Counted from the stretch's first letter, positions 17,308-24,855 are shown. The stretch: DNA of 64,000 nt from Clostridium ljungdahlii DSM 13528 (GCF_000143685.1 NC_014328.1:3968001-4032000); one strand, 5' to 3'. Numbers and translations are program-made. The notes: generated from the sequence alone by a model not told the origin.

Positions 17308-17726
17308 TATAGCAGCACCTCTGCTTCCTTATAGATTGCTTCATAGTCAGTTTCCTTTATTTCAGGAATTCTACTAGCACCATATTTTTTAGTAAGTTCC
17401 TTAGCTTCTTTTTGCTTTCCAGCCTTAATTATTTTTGTGAACACAGCCCTAACCATTTCCTTAGTTATCTTAGGATCTTCTTTTCTATCTTCCTTAGTAT
17501 TTTTTGATTCTTCAACTTCTTTCTTATCTTCTTTTTTTACATCTTCCTTTTTATTTTCTTTGGCTACTTCTATCTTTGGAGCTTCTTTAACTTCTGACTT
17601 ATTAGTTGTTGCAGTTCTATTTGCTCCTATAGGTCCTGCCACTGTTTTAGAAATATCTTTAGCACCAAAAGTACTAATAAAACTTAATAACTCCTCATTT
17701 GAATTGAATTCTGCTGTTATTTTCAT
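17307..17726 (-). CDS. Phage protein with charged Lys/Glu linker
   Basis: A 139-residue protein. Residues 1-30 form a short conserved cap (FNSNEELLSFISTFG). Residues about 40-85 are almost only K, E, D and N (KKEDVKKEDKKEVEESKN), a likely flexible linker. Residues 88-139 are a helical domain (EMVRAVFTKIIKAGKQKEAK, then KYGASRIPEI) that recurs in phage proteins sometimes annotated as Rrp5-like. No function is established. It shares an operon with the DUF2800 gene. Confidence 0.65.
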   Translation of the reverse strand: MKITAEFNSNEELLSFISTFGAKDISKTVAGPIGANRTATTNKSEVKEAPKIEVAKENKKEDVKKEDKKEVEESKNTKEDRKEDPKITKEMVRAVFTKIIKAGKQKEAKELTKKYGASRIPEIKETDYEAIYKEAEVLL

Positions 17727-17754
17727 AATTAAATTTCCTCCTAAAATTTATTTT

Positions 17755-18030
17755 TTATCCTAAAAAATCATCAATTTGCTTGTCAGTATCCTCAGTTGTT
17801 GCATCTAAATTTTTAAGTTCCTTTAGTACTACTTTTAATAATTCAGTTTTTGCAACATCTACGCTCCATGATCTTCTTAGCTCATTGTGATTGCATTGAC
17901 CAGTAATAATTGATATTGATAAAACTTTTATTCCTGGCAAGAATTCAAAAGCAACTTTCTGTTCCTGAGTTGTCGTAATTTTAATTGCTTTTAGCATTAT
18001 CTGCTGAATTATATTTAGGTTTTCTTCCAT
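17755..18030 (-). CDS. Hypothetical early phage protein (91 aa)
   Basis: A 91-residue protein, mostly helical with a central beta pair (FEFLPGIKVLSISIITGQCN) and an acidic C-terminal tail ending DDFLG. The same DDFLG ending is seen in the DUF2815 protein of this operon, which hints at binding the same partner, for example the polymerase; this is an inference. Its ATG overlaps the stop of the next upstream gene. Family not recognised. Confidence 0.6.
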   Translation of the reverse strand: MEENLNIIQQIMLKAIKITTTQEQKVAFEFLPGIKVLSISIITGQCNHNELRRSWSVDVAKTELLKVVLKELKNLDATTEDTDKQIDDFLG

Positions 18031-18284
18031 TAGTCAAAGCCTCCTAAAAACATTTTGTTTTCAAATGCTTCAATATCTACCTTTTCAACAATACATTTAG
18101 ATGCGTTCTTAATATGCTGTTTATTACTTGAATATCTTGAAAACACACCTACTGAATAAAAATTGTTTGTTGGTACTACTACCACATCACCTTCTTTCAG
18201 GTCTTCAATATCCGTAAAGTATGAATATTCCATAAATTCTTGGTAGCCTTTGAACTTAACTAATGCTACTTTAATTTTTCTCAC
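18030..18284 (-). CDS. Hypothetical early phage protein (84 aa)
   Basis: An 84-residue beta-rich protein (KVALVKFKGYQEFMEYSYFT, then LKEGDVVVVPTNNFYSVGVF). The LKEGD-VVV-P turn resembles small beta-barrel primosomal-type folds, but no family is identified. It overlaps neighbours on both sides by up to 14 bp, so the four genes from 18744 down to 17307 are read as one coupled unit. Confidence 0.6.
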   Translation of the reverse strand: MRKIKVALVKFKGYQEFMEYSYFTDIEDLKEGDVVVVPTNNFYSVGVFSRYSSNKQHIKNASKCIVEKVDIEAFENKMFLGGFD

Positions 18285-18744
18285 CCACCTTTATTCTTGT
18301 AGGCATTATTACTCCCACAAAGTCATTGCCCTTAAACATTCCTATTGGATTGAATCCAGTACGATTATTGTTAAACTTAAAATTTAAATTTCGTTTTTTA
18401 AAATAACTGTAGTAATTGTAATTAACACCTATATCTCCTATCTCAGTTTCTAAAACTATTATTTTGTGCTTTGAATCAAAGAAATGATATTTATTATTTT
18501 CACTATATTTATAAGTATCTATATCAGCCAAATCTTTAAATGTATTTTCTTTTAGCTCCCTTCTATTTATTAGCTTTTTTAATTTATTAGCATATCCTAT
18601 AGTGACCAGATCCTCTCTTAAAAAGAAATACTCTGTTCCTATATAAATATTTTCATCAATCTTTACTTTTAAAGCTGTATTATGTGTCCTAATAATTTGG
18701 GCTGCAGTAACTTTCTTTAATGGGATTTCTGTAACTTGCTCCAA
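18271..18744 (-). CDS. Hypothetical early phage protein (157 aa)
   Basis: A 157-residue protein with alternating beta strands and basic patches (NKLKKLINRRELKENTFKDL; KRNLNFKFNNNR). It ends with VGVIMPTRIKVGEKN. I do not recognise the family. It starts the block of small overlapping genes before the DUF2800 nuclease, and its stop overlaps the next gene by 14 bp. An RHH or nuclease motif is not visible. Confidence 0.55.
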   Translation of the reverse strand: MEQVTEIPLKKVTAAQIIRTHNTALKVKIDENIYIGTEYFFLREDLVTIGYANKLKKLINRRELKENTFKDLADIDTYKYSENNKYHFFDSKHKIIVLETEIGDIGVNYNYYSYFKKRNLNFKFNNNRTGFNPIGMFKGNDFVGVIMPTRIKVGEKN

Positions 18745-18837
18745 TTTTTAATCCTCCATTTGACTTATTTCACAATCTACTATAGAATGTGAGTAGATTT
18801 ATAAATTTTTCTTGGGCCCTCTGCAAAGGGTTCTTTT

Positions 18838-18960
18838 TTATTCTTCAATTTCAAAGGTTAAGTCTTTTCCATCTTCAACAATGAAGCATAATCCTATAGC
18901 TTCATGTACTCTCATACAATCTTCCAATGTAACCTTTTTAGCTCCATCTTTAAATTTCAT
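18838..18960 (-). CDS. Small phage protein (40 aa), coupled to the sigma factor
   Basis: ATG at 18960 overlaps the TGA of the sigma-factor gene (ATGA junction) and has AAGGAG upstream. The 40-residue product is KFKDGAKKVTLEDCMRVHEA followed by an acidic, beta-like end. No family is recognised, but overlap and ribosome site make it a credible gene too short for usual cut-offs. Confidence 0.6.
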   Translation of the reverse strand: MKFKDGAKKVTLEDCMRVHEAIGLCFIVEDGKDLTFEIEE

Positions 18961-19493
18961 GCCATTATCTCCTTTCTTAGAGTTTCAAGTGCTTCTTTTT
19001 TATATTTGTAAAGTGTACTTTGTGGCATATTTATAGATTTTGAAATTTCTCTCCACGTAAAATCATAAAAGTATCTCATTTCTATAATTTTCTTTAAGGT
19101 TCCAGGTAGCTTTCCTAATGCCATCCTTAAATCCAAATTGCTATATTCTGATACATCACCCATTATTAAATCCACCATTGGAGTATCTTCTTGATACCCC
19201 ACTAATTGATCAAGTGAAACCGGAGCATATGATTCTTTTGTCCTGTCTCTTACCCTATTAGCAACATACCAACTGTCATTTCGTGCAAGATTAATTATGT
19301 GCCCTTCCACGTATTTATAAGCATAAGTGGAAAATTTTCTGCCCTTAGATTCATTAAAATTTTTAGCAGCTCTCATTAAACCTACACAACCAGCCTGAAA
19401 CATATCATCATAGCTATATCTATATTTGAACTTCATGTATTGTTTGTGAGTAATTTTGTGTACCATTGGAATATAGTCCTCTACATTAATCAA
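18957..19493 (-). CDS. Phage-encoded sigma-70 family factor
   Basis: A sigma factor with region 2 (YDDMFQAGCVGLMRAAKNF, then KGRKFSTYAYKYVEGHI) and region 4 (LPGTLKKIIEMRYFYDFTWR, then EISKSINMPQSTLYKYK). It has no region 1 or 3 of primary factors and resembles SigH/SigF-sized clostridial factors. I place the start at TTG 19493 (178 aa) because AAGGAGGAGG lies eight bases upstream and the previous gene stops at 19510. The longer frame to 19562 would overlap that gene. It could redirect host polymerase to phage promoters. Confidence 0.8.
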   Translation of the reverse strand: MINVEDYIPMVHKITHKQYMKFKYRYSYDDMFQAGCVGLMRAAKNFNESKGRKFSTYAYKYVEGHIINLARNDSWYVANRVRDRTKESYAPVSLDQLVGYQEDTPMVDLIMGDVSEYSNLDLRMALGKLPGTLKKIIEMRYFYDFTWREISKSINMPQSTLYKYKKEALETLRKEIMA

Positions 19494-19509
19494 CTCTTCC
19501 TCCTCCTTT

Positions 19510-19692
19510 CTATTCTCCACACTCTTCCTCAAAGTATTTTGCTGCTTCATCAGGTGTATCAAAGGTTATACTATGTCTATAAATAGGTGTTCCACCATAA
19601 GCACTTTTAGTTCTAACCAGTTTTATAAAATCATCACCCTCATTGTAATAATAGTTGTTAGTATAACTTGGATATATTTTGCTTTTTACCAT
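19510..19692 (-). CDS. Hypothetical early phage protein (60 aa)
   Basis: A 60-residue protein, Tyr-rich at the N-terminus (SYTNNYYYNEGDDFIKLVRT) and ending in an acidic helix (TPDEAAKYFEEECGE). The ATG at 19692 has AGGTGAT six bases upstream, overlapping the end of the excisionase-like gene. The product resembles short single-domain early phage proteins. No function recognised. Confidence 0.6.
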   Translation of the reverse strand: MVKSKIYPSYTNNYYYNEGDDFIKLVRTKSAYGGTPIYRHSITFDTPDEAAKYFEEECGE

Positions 19693-19698
19693 GATTAA

Positions 19699-19866
19699 TC
19701 ACCTACTTTCAATAAATCTATTTATTTCTTCTGAAGTATATAAATCTTTACCTCCAATAACTTTTGGATTTATTAATCCTGCTTTTTTATACCTTCCAAG
19801 AGTTCTAGTTGATATTTTTAGAAGTTTAGCAGCTTCTTCTCTTGAAAAAAGGGTTATCACTTCCAA
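19699..19866 (-). CDS. Excisionase/MerR-like HTH protein (55 aa)
   Basis: TTG at 19866 follows AAGGAGG at eight bases and directly abuts the TAA of the upstream gene. The 55-residue product is a single HTH_17-type domain: FSREEAAKLLKISTRTLGRY, then KKAGLINPKVIGGKDLYTSE. This winged-helix arrangement is used by excisionases and small phage regulators. It could assist the integrase in excision, although it sits some distance from it and on the opposite strand. Confidence 0.72.
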   Translation of the reverse strand: MEVITLFSREEAAKLLKISTRTLGRYKKAGLINPKVIGGKDLYTSEEINRFIESR

Positions 19867-20121
19867 TTATTCATCCTCCTTATTAAATATTTCTTTAATA
19901 AATCTAATCTTGTTTTCTGAATCAATAATTTTATCAGGAGCATTTATGACTTTCTTTATCCAAGTTAGCAATTGCTCATTAAACATTAATAATACTTTTA
20001 TTTCTCTTTCTTTTAATCCAGAAGTTACTATACAAGCTTTAAGTTCACTGATATCTAAAACTAAATCTTCAAAATTTTCATTAACAACATCTTTTATCAT
20101 GCCTTTAGTAATTACACTCAT
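19867..20121 (-). CDS. Hypothetical early phage protein (84 aa)
   Basis: An 84-residue, largely helical protein (MIKDVVNENFEDLVLDISEL; LLMFNEQLLTWIKKVINAP). No signature is recognised. It lies 12 bp after the Rha antirepressor and abuts the excisionase-like start, so it is part of the minus-strand early operon. Confidence 0.6.
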   Translation of the reverse strand: MSVITKGMIKDVVNENFEDLVLDISELKACIVTSGLKEREIKVLLMFNEQLLTWIKKVINAPDKIIDSENKIRFIKEIFNKEDE

Positions 20122-20133
20122 GATTCTAGCCTC

Positions 20134-20958
20134 CTATGATGTGCCACTCTTTATAGCCATTTCTTTAATAATTGCCACATAACCCTCAATAAGTTTCTTA
20201 TCATCTTGGATTACATCAAGAATTGTAAGCTTGTCTCTTTTGGATTTACAAATTCCTTCATCTGCCATTCTTCTACGTTTATTTGTAAGTCTTGTTTTAA
20301 CATCAACTCCCATTCTTTCATTAAGTAGTTTATAGCTTTCTTCTCTAATAGCCTTTATGTGATCATATCCTCCAACATTAAGTGCTATCTTATTTACAAG
20401 TGCTGTTGTGTCTTTTCTCCATGAAGTAGAACTTAATGTAATAGTATCTCTTATACCTTGTACCTCTTTCTTTACCTCAGATGCTTCCTTTTTAGCTTCT
20501 GTAATACCTTGCTGTAATTTCTTTTGCCCTAGTTCAGCGTTAGCAAGAGATTCAAATATTTTGCTAAACATCTGTAGGCTTGGACTAAGTTGTGAAGTAT
20601 CAAGTCCAGTATTAATTGAAGCTTCCATATCATTGAATTTTTTAGTGTAAATAGCTGTAAACGCTGTCCCCTTTACTCCCGTCAATTTGTTACTTACAAA
20701 TTCACATCCTAACTTTGTAAGTAAGTAACATGGTTGGGTTTTATTCTGTGAATTTACATAAAGGCTTTCAATGAAATAATCTGTGGGATTTATAGGAGTG
20801 CTCAATTTTGAGCTGTCCTCATTTGCTTGCTTCATCTGACTAATATAGGTATTAATATCTCTCAATAAATTTTTATGATCTTTTCCTACCATTTTGGCTA
20901 CTTCTCTACTGTCTAAAGTTAAGTTTTGTTTTGATACTAAATTGTTCAATAAATTCAT
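20134..20958 (-). CDS. Rha-type phage antirepressor with ORF6C-like C-terminus
   Basis: A 274-residue protein. Residues about 10-110 match the phage regulatory protein Rha domain: LTLDSREVAKMVGKDHKNLL, later PCYLLTKLGCEFVSNKLTG and FTAIYTKKFNDME. Residues about 130-165 are a coiled coil. The C-terminal 100 residues (TTALVNKIALNVGGYDHIKA ... ESYKLLNERMGVDVKTRL) resemble the ORF6C/BRO-C-type module. Such antirepressors counter CI-like repressors to promote lytic growth. It is next to the Cro-like gene, as expected. Confidence 0.85.
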   Translation of the reverse strand: MNLLNNLVSKQNLTLDSREVAKMVGKDHKNLLRDINTYISQMKQANEDSSKLSTPINPTDYFIESLYVNSQNKTQPCYLLTKLGCEFVSNKLTGVKGTAFTAIYTKKFNDMEASINTGLDTSQLSPSLQMFSKIFESLANAELGQKKLQQGITEAKKEASEVKKEVQGIRDTITLSSTSWRKDTTALVNKIALNVGGYDHIKAIREESYKLLNERMGVDVKTRLTNKRRRMADEGICKSKRDKLTILDVIQDDKKLIEGYVAIIKEMAIKSGTS

Positions 20959-20972
20959 CTCCTCATATAGTA

Positions 20973-21173
20973 TTAAATCTTTAAAGCCTTAAATATTTCA
21001 TCAGTAGAACAGTCATATAATCTACTCATTTTTAGAATTAAATCTCTTGAAGGCTTTAAATGGCCTTGCTCAATTTTATAGAAAGTACTTTTGCTTATGT
21101 CTAATTTATTTATAGCTTCTCCGGTTTCAATTCCGGCGTTTAACCTTCTAAGTCTTATAGGCGTTATCTTCAT
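20973..21173 (-). CDS. Cro-like HTH (XRE) regulator
   Basis: A 66-residue protein that is one HTH: LRRLNAGIETGEAINKLDIS, KSTFYKIEQGHLKPSRDLIL, then MSRLYDCSTDEIF. It is divergent from the CI-like repressor and separated from it by the operator region, as for lambda Cro. It likely opens the early operon and represses repressor transcription. Confidence 0.82.
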   Translation of the reverse strand: MKITPIRLRRLNAGIETGEAINKLDISKSTFYKIEQGHLKPSRDLILKMSRLYDCSTDEIFKALKI

Positions 21174-21247
21174 TTAATCACTTCCCTTGCTTATTTAATT
21201 ACCTTATGGGTATATAATATCATTATTACCGATAATACTAAACTTCT

Positions 21248-21272
21248 ATTTTATCATAAATACTGATAAAAT
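21248..21272. promoter_or_regulatory. Operator O1: 9-bp arms with 7-bp spacer
   Basis: ATTTTATCA (21248-21256) and TGATAAAAT (21264-21272) are perfect inverted repeats around TAAATAC. The core TTATCA-N7-TGATAA recurs at 21332-21350. O1 lies just upstream of the Cro-like gene and probably covers its promoter. Confidence 0.75.
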
Positions 21273-21319
21273 TGTGAATTAAATCATTTATACTTATAAA
21301 TTCTTTTACTTTCTTAAAA

Positions 21320-21350
21320 TTGCCATTGAAATTATCAGTAAATATGATAA
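21320..21350 (+). promoter_or_regulatory. Repressor promoter with operator O2 over the -10
   Basis: TTGCCA (21320-21325) and TATGAT (21343-21348) are 17 bp apart and precede the CI-like gene. The second operator, TTATCA-N7-TGATAA (21332-21350), covers the -10, with a further half-site TTATCA at 21353. This suggests autoregulation. AGGAGGT at 21360 is the ribosome site. Confidence 0.72.
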
Positions 21351-21374
21351 AATTATCACTAGGAGGTAATTTAC

Positions 21375-22319
21375 ATGTTAGGTGATAAAATAAAAGATTT
21401 GAGAAAATTAAAAAAGATAACCCAACAAAAATTGGCTAAAAGTATTGGATTAAGTCAATCTTCTATAGGAATGATAGAAAGTAACAAACAAGGTGCTAGT
21501 AATGAAACCTTAGTTAAACTTGCAAAACTTTTTGATGTTACTGTGGATTATCTTTTAGGTACAGATGAAATAGAGAATATAGGTTATATCATAAAAGAAG
21601 AAAGAGAGTATCAGGGCATCACTCAAAAAGAATTAAGTGATGCTGTTGGTATAAATGAAAATGAACTTGCTAAATATGAGAATAATGAGGCTCCAATTAG
21701 TCAATTTTTAGCCAAAAAAATAGCAAATTTTTTTGATATGTCATTTCCTGCTTTTCTTAATAAATATGGTCTATATGGTGACATACCCTCACAGTTTAAT
21801 GGTGATGCTGATTGGTATGAGTCTTTTAAAAAAGCTGCATATTATGATGCAAATAGCAATACTACACCAAACAAGGTAGCAGAATCTTCAGATATTTATG
21901 AAACTATAAATAAAGATATGTCAAATGTAATTAATATTCCAATCGTAGGTGTAGTAAGGGCAGGGAAACCCATATTAGCGCAAGATAATATAAGTGGTTA
22001 TTTACCTACTTTAAAACAATTTATTGATAATGACAAAGATTACTTTTATCTAAAAGTTAAAGGTGATTCCATGAATCAGGAATTTAAAGAAGGATCTTTA
22101 TTATTAATTGAAAAAACACCATGCATTGAAAATGGTCAAATAGGTGTGGTTTTAATTGATGGTATGGAGGCTACAGTTAAAAAGATAGTTAAAAATGAGA
22201 ATATGATTACTTTGATTCCAATGTCTAACAATCCTGAATATGTGCCAAAAATGTATGATATAAAAAAGGATGAAATTCAAATTATAGGAGTTGTAAAGCA
22301 AGCTACTAAAATTTATTAA
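21375..22319 (+). CDS. CI-like phage repressor with two HTH segments and LexA-type S24 protease
   Basis: A 314-residue repressor. Residues 3-60 are a classic XRE HTH (LRKLKKITQQKLAKSIGLSQ). Residues about 70-125 form a second HTH-like unit (IIKEEREYQGITQKELSDAV ... ELAKYENNEA). The C-terminal S24 domain has the self-cleavage pair A196-G197 in VVRAGKP, the nucleophile S232 in KGDSMN and the general base K269 in ATVKKI. The Ser-Lys distance of 37 equals that of LexA (119/156). SOS-induced RecA would trigger cleavage and prophage induction. The double HTH is less usual than the single one of most CI proteins. Confidence 0.9.
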   Translation: MLGDKIKDLRKLKKITQQKLAKSIGLSQSSIGMIESNKQGASNETLVKLAKLFDVTVDYLLGTDEIENIGYIIKEEREYQGITQKELSDAVGINENELAKYENNEAPISQFLAKKIANFFDMSFPAFLNKYGLYGDIPSQFNGDADWYESFKKAAYYDANSNTTPNKVAESSDIYETINKDMSNVINIPIVGVVRAGKPILAQDNISGYLPTLKQFIDNDKDYFYLKVKGDSMNQEFKEGSLLLIEKTPCIENGQIGVVLIDGMEATVKKIVKNENMITLIPMSNNPEYVPKMYDIKKDEIQIIGVVKQATKIY

Positions 22320-22356
22320 TTTGTACTGGTTAAATTTTGAAAGGGAGATGTTTTAG

Positions 22357-23532
22357 ATGGCTGTTAGTGTAAAAGAACGTTATTCTAAAAGATTAAAAAT
22401 AAAAACTTATTCTTATGAAATTGATTTTATAGATCCAACTACAAAAGAACGTATAAGAGAAACAGACAGTGGCTTTACAACTAAAAAAGAGGCAAGAGCT
22501 GCTGGTAGAAAAAAAGAAATAGAATTGAAAGATAAAACCACATTGGGATTTAAAAATAATAAAATTAAGTTTTCCAAATTTATAGTAGATTGGTTAAATA
22601 CTATTAAACCACAATTAGCTAACTCAACCTGGGTAAGATATAAAATTGCTGTAGATAAAATAATGATTCCAGCTTTAGGTGATAAATATTTAGATAAGAT
22701 AAAGCCAAGTGATATAAATGCTATGTACTTACATTGTACCAATGACTTAGGTAATTCTACTACAACTATAAGGCAATACCATTGGATACTTTCAAAAGCT
22801 TTTAAAAACGCTCTAAGATGGAAAATAATTGATTATGATATAATGACCACTATAGATCCACCAAAAAAAGCCAAACGTGAACTTACCGTGTATAATAAAG
22901 ACCAATTATTCTTGTTATTAGATAGAATAAAAAATTTAACCTGTTATATGCCAGTTTTATTATCATCAACTACAGGTATGAGGCTAGGTGAGTTATGTGG
23001 ATTAAGGTGGAAAGATGTTAACCTAAAAGATAAAGAAATATATATTACCAGGCAACTTCAAAAAGTTGATGGAGAACTCCAGTTATTAGAATTAAAAACT
23101 CCTACTTCAAAAAGAAAAATCCCTTTATTGGATTACACAATAAAAGGACTTGAAGATTTAAAACAAATTCAAGAGTATAATAAATCAAAAAATGAAAACT
23201 ACGATAAACGTAGTTTTGTAATATGTAAAGAAGACGGATCTCCTTATGAACCTAATTATGTTTCTAAAAATTATACTAGAGTAATGAAACAATATAATGT
23301 ATGTAAAAAATTAAATATACCTTATATTAGATTTCATGATTTAAGACATACTTATGCTACCATGCTCTTGGTTGCTAATACTAATCCAAAAGTAGTTTCT
23401 GAACTTATGGGACATAGTACAGTTAGTATGACATTAAATACTTATAGCCATGTGTTACCTAGCTTAAAGGAAAACGCTATAAACAAATTAGAAAATTTAT
23501 TATTTCCGGGGGATGAAAACCCGCAAAAATAA
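22357..23532 (+). CDS. Tyrosine site-specific integrase (Tn916/phage type)
   Basis: A 391-residue integrase. Residues 1-60 are an arm-binding AP2-like N-terminus; 70-160 a core-binding SAM-like domain; 175-380 the catalytic domain. The active-site set is complete: R209 in TGMRLGEL, K247 in LKTPTS, H327 and R330 in FHDLRHT, H353 in MGHST and Y363 in NTYSHV. It lies in series after the repressor with 37 bp between. Its 3' end is 90 bp from the CCA end of tRNA-Arg, so the prophage is integrated there. Start ATG with AGGGAG upstream. Confidence 0.95.
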   Translation: MAVSVKERYSKRLKIKTYSYEIDFIDPTTKERIRETDSGFTTKKEARAAGRKKEIELKDKTTLGFKNNKIKFSKFIVDWLNTIKPQLANSTWVRYKIAVDKIMIPALGDKYLDKIKPSDINAMYLHCTNDLGNSTTTIRQYHWILSKAFKNALRWKIIDYDIMTTIDPPKKAKRELTVYNKDQLFLLLDRIKNLTCYMPVLLSSTTGMRLGELCGLRWKDVNLKDKEIYITRQLQKVDGELQLLELKTPTSKRKIPLLDYTIKGLEDLKQIQEYNKSKNENYDKRSFVICKEDGSPYEPNYVSKNYTRVMKQYNVCKKLNIPYIRFHDLRHTYATMLLVANTNPKVVSELMGHSTVSMTLNTYSHVLPSLKENAINKLENLLFPGDENPQK

Positions 23533-23575
23533 TAGTATTTTTTTAGCTTAATTTCCCGCAAATTTCCCCGCAAAA
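23520..23575. repeat. Three direct CCCGCAAA repeats next to the attachment site
   Basis: CCCGCAAA occurs at 23520, 23555 and 23567, the first overlapping the integrase stop region, all between the gene and tRNA-Arg. Short direct repeats at this spot are typical arm-type integrase sites. Confidence 0.55.
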
Positions 23576-23621
23576 TCATATTTTAATAGAATTTTAAATC
23601 TCTCAATCCCAGTTATATCAG

Positions 23622-23698
23622 TGGTGCACCCAGGGAGATTCGAACTCCCGGCCTCTGGATTCGAAGTCCATCACTCTATCCAGCTGAGCTATGGGTGC
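23622..23698 (-). tRNA. tRNA-Arg(TCG), probable prophage attachment site
   Basis: Acceptor GCACCCA pairs with TGGGTGC, followed by discriminator A and an encoded CCA. The anticodon loop is CTTCGAA. It is the last gene of the 15-tRNA operon and its 3' end faces the integrase, so the att core is probably within this end. Confidence 0.93.
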
Positions 23699-23726
23699 TC
23701 ATACTATTTAATTATAAATATGAAAA

Positions 23727-23800
23727 TGGAGCGGGTGAAGAGAATCGAACTCTCATAACTAGCTTGGAAGGCTAGCACTCTACCATTGAGTTACACCCGC
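23727..23800 (-). tRNA. tRNA-Gly(TCC), copy 1
   Basis: GCGGGTG pairs with CACCCGC, encoded CCA, loop centre TTCCAA. The sequence is identical to the copies at 24077 and 24782. Confidence 0.95.
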
Positions 23801-23819
23801 ATATCTTTATTAAATTAAA

Positions 23820-23895
23820 TGGTCGGGGTGACAGGGATTGAACCTGCGACCTCATGGTCCCAAACCACGCGCGCTCCCATCTGCGCCACACCCCG
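23820..23895 (-). tRNA. tRNA-Pro(TGG), copy 1
   Basis: CGGGGTG pairs with CACCCCG, encoded CCA, anticodon loop TTTGGGA. Identical to the copy at 24934, including a few flanking bases. Confidence 0.95.
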
Positions 23896-23912
23896 TTATT
23901 AAATTGAACTTA

Positions 23913-23988
23913 TGGTGCGTCATCGGGGGCTCGAACCCCGGACAACCTGATTAAGAGTCAGATGCTCTACCAACTGAGCTAATAACGC
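23913..23988 (-). tRNA. tRNA-Lys(CTT), copy 1
   Basis: Acceptor GCGTTAT with ATGACGC (one G-T pair), encoded CCA, loop CTCTTAA. It differs from the copy at 24621 mainly in the acceptor and T-arm. Confidence 0.94.
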
Positions 23989-23994
23989 TAATCA

Positions 23995-24071
23995 TGGTGC
24001 GTCTTAAGGGATTCGAACCCCCGGCACACGGCTTAGAAGGCCGTTGCTCTATCCAACTGAGCTAAAGACGC
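23995..24071 (-). tRNA. tRNA-Arg(TCT), copy 1
   Basis: GCGTCTT pairs with AAGACGC, encoded CCA, loop CTTCTAA. Identical to the copy at 24700. Confidence 0.95.
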
Positions 24072-24076
24072 ATATT

Positions 24077-24150
24077 TGGAGCGGGTGAAGAGAATCGAAC
24101 TCTCATAACTAGCTTGGAAGGCTAGCACTCTACCATTGAGTTACACCCGC
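24077..24150 (-). tRNA. tRNA-Gly(TCC), copy 2
   Basis: Same sequence as the tRNA at 23727-23800, with CCA encoded; five bases separate it from tRNA-Arg(TCT). Confidence 0.95.
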
Positions 24151-24158
24151 AATTTATT

Positions 24159-24233
24159 TGGAGCGGAAGACGAGATTCGAACTCGCGACGTTCACCTTGG
24201 CAAGGTGACGCTCTACCACTGAGCCACTCCCGC
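24159..24233 (-). tRNA. tRNA-Gly(GCC)
   Basis: Acceptor GCGGGAG with CTTCCGC, encoded CCA, anticodon loop TTGCCAA. Single copy in this window. Confidence 0.95.
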
Positions 24234-24263
24234 ATATATAAAAATTGCATTTATTATTACAAA

Positions 24264-24348
24264 TGGTGCAGGTGAAGGGAGTCGAACCCCCACGCCGTAA
24301 AGCGCTAGATCCTAAGTCTAGTGCGTCTGCCAATTCCGCCACACCTGC
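24264..24348 (-). tRNA. tRNA-Leu(TAG)
   Basis: An 85-nt class II tRNA with long variable arm; acceptor GCAGGTG with CACCTGC, CCA encoded, loop CTTAGGA. Confidence 0.94.
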
Positions 24349-24378
24349 ATAGACTAATGTAATAATTTAAAATTAAAA

Positions 24379-24454
24379 TGGTGGCTCACCGGGGAATCGA
24401 ACCCCGGACAACATGATTAAAAGTCATGTGCTCTACCAACTGAGCTAGTGAACC
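24379..24454 (-). tRNA. tRNA-Lys(TTT)
   Basis: Acceptor GGTTCAC with GTGAGCC, CCA encoded, loop CTTTTAA. Confidence 0.95.
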
Positions 24455-24458
24455 ATTT

Positions 24459-24533
24459 TGGCTGGGATGGCAGGATTTGAACCTACGAATGATGGAGTCA
24501 AAGTCCATTGCCTTACCACTTGGCTACACCCCA
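24459..24533 (-). tRNA. tRNA-Gln(TTG)
   Basis: Acceptor TGGGGTG with CATCCCA, discriminator G, CCA encoded, loop CTTTGAC. Four bases separate it from tRNA-His. Confidence 0.94.
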
Positions 24534-24537
24534 ACAG

Positions 24538-24614
24538 TGGGGTGAACGATGGGGCTCGAACCCACGACAACCAGAACCACAATCTGGCGCTCTACCAACT
24601 GAACTACGTTCACC
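24538..24614 (-). tRNA. tRNA-His(GTG)
   Basis: Acceptor GTGAACG with CGTTCAC, loop TTGTGGT. An extra 5' G (24614) faces discriminator C (24541), the G-1:C73 pair that identifies tRNA-His. CCA encoded. Confidence 0.95.
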
Positions 24615-24620
24615 ACATCT

Positions 24621-24696
24621 TGGTGCGCCATCGGGGACTCGAACCCCGGGCAACCTGATTAAGAGTCAGATGCTCTACCAACTGAGCTAATGGCGC
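24621..24696 (-). tRNA. tRNA-Lys(CTT), copy 2
   Basis: Acceptor GCGCCAT with ATGGCGC, CCA encoded, loop CTCTTAA. Changes against copy 1 in the acceptor are compensatory. Confidence 0.94.
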
Positions 24697-24699
24697 TTA

Positions 24700-24776
24700 T
24701 GGTGCGTCTTAAGGGATTCGAACCCCCGGCACACGGCTTAGAAGGCCGTTGCTCTATCCAACTGAGCTAAAGACGC
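24700..24776 (-). tRNA. tRNA-Arg(TCT), copy 2
   Basis: Same sequence as the tRNA at 23995-24071; only three bases separate it from tRNA-Lys. Confidence 0.95.
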
Positions 24777-24781
24777 ACGCT

Positions 24782-24855
24782 TGGAGCGGGTGAAGAGAAT
24801 CGAACTCTCATAACTAGCTTGGAAGGCTAGCACTCTACCATTGAGTTACACCCGC
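24782..24855 (-). tRNA. tRNA-Gly(TCC), copy 3
   Basis: Same sequence as the other two Gly(TCC) genes, CCA encoded. Confidence 0.95.

Larger units (their letters stand above)
1..23625. mobile_element. Integrated prophage, right-hand part (left end outside window)
   Basis: Phage genes run without a break from the window edge to the integrase at 22357-23532. They include a CI-like repressor, Cro-like protein, Rha antirepressor, sigma factor, family A polymerase, VirE primase/helicase, VRR-NUC, tail lysin and minor head protein. The right boundary is placed in the 3' end of a tRNA-Arg gene (23622-23698), whose CCA end faces the integrase, a common integration target. Only integrase and repressor are on the plus strand. 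Terminase large subunit, portal, major capsid and tail tube are not seen; they may lie left of position 1 or be lost. The exact att core cannot be fixed without the other end. Confidence 0.93.

Noticed and set aside
18271..18744. Sliding-clamp relative, from the VIMPTRI ending
   Set aside because: The similarity is limited to a few C-terminal residues and the length is less than half of a DnaN protein.
18805..18840. Terminator after the 40-codon gene
   Set aside because: The short hairpin (CCCT/AGGG) is followed by a T-run only on the plus strand, where no gene ends.
24154..24690. Protein-coding frames across the tRNA genes
   Set aside because: They are translations of tRNA sequence, a known artefact.
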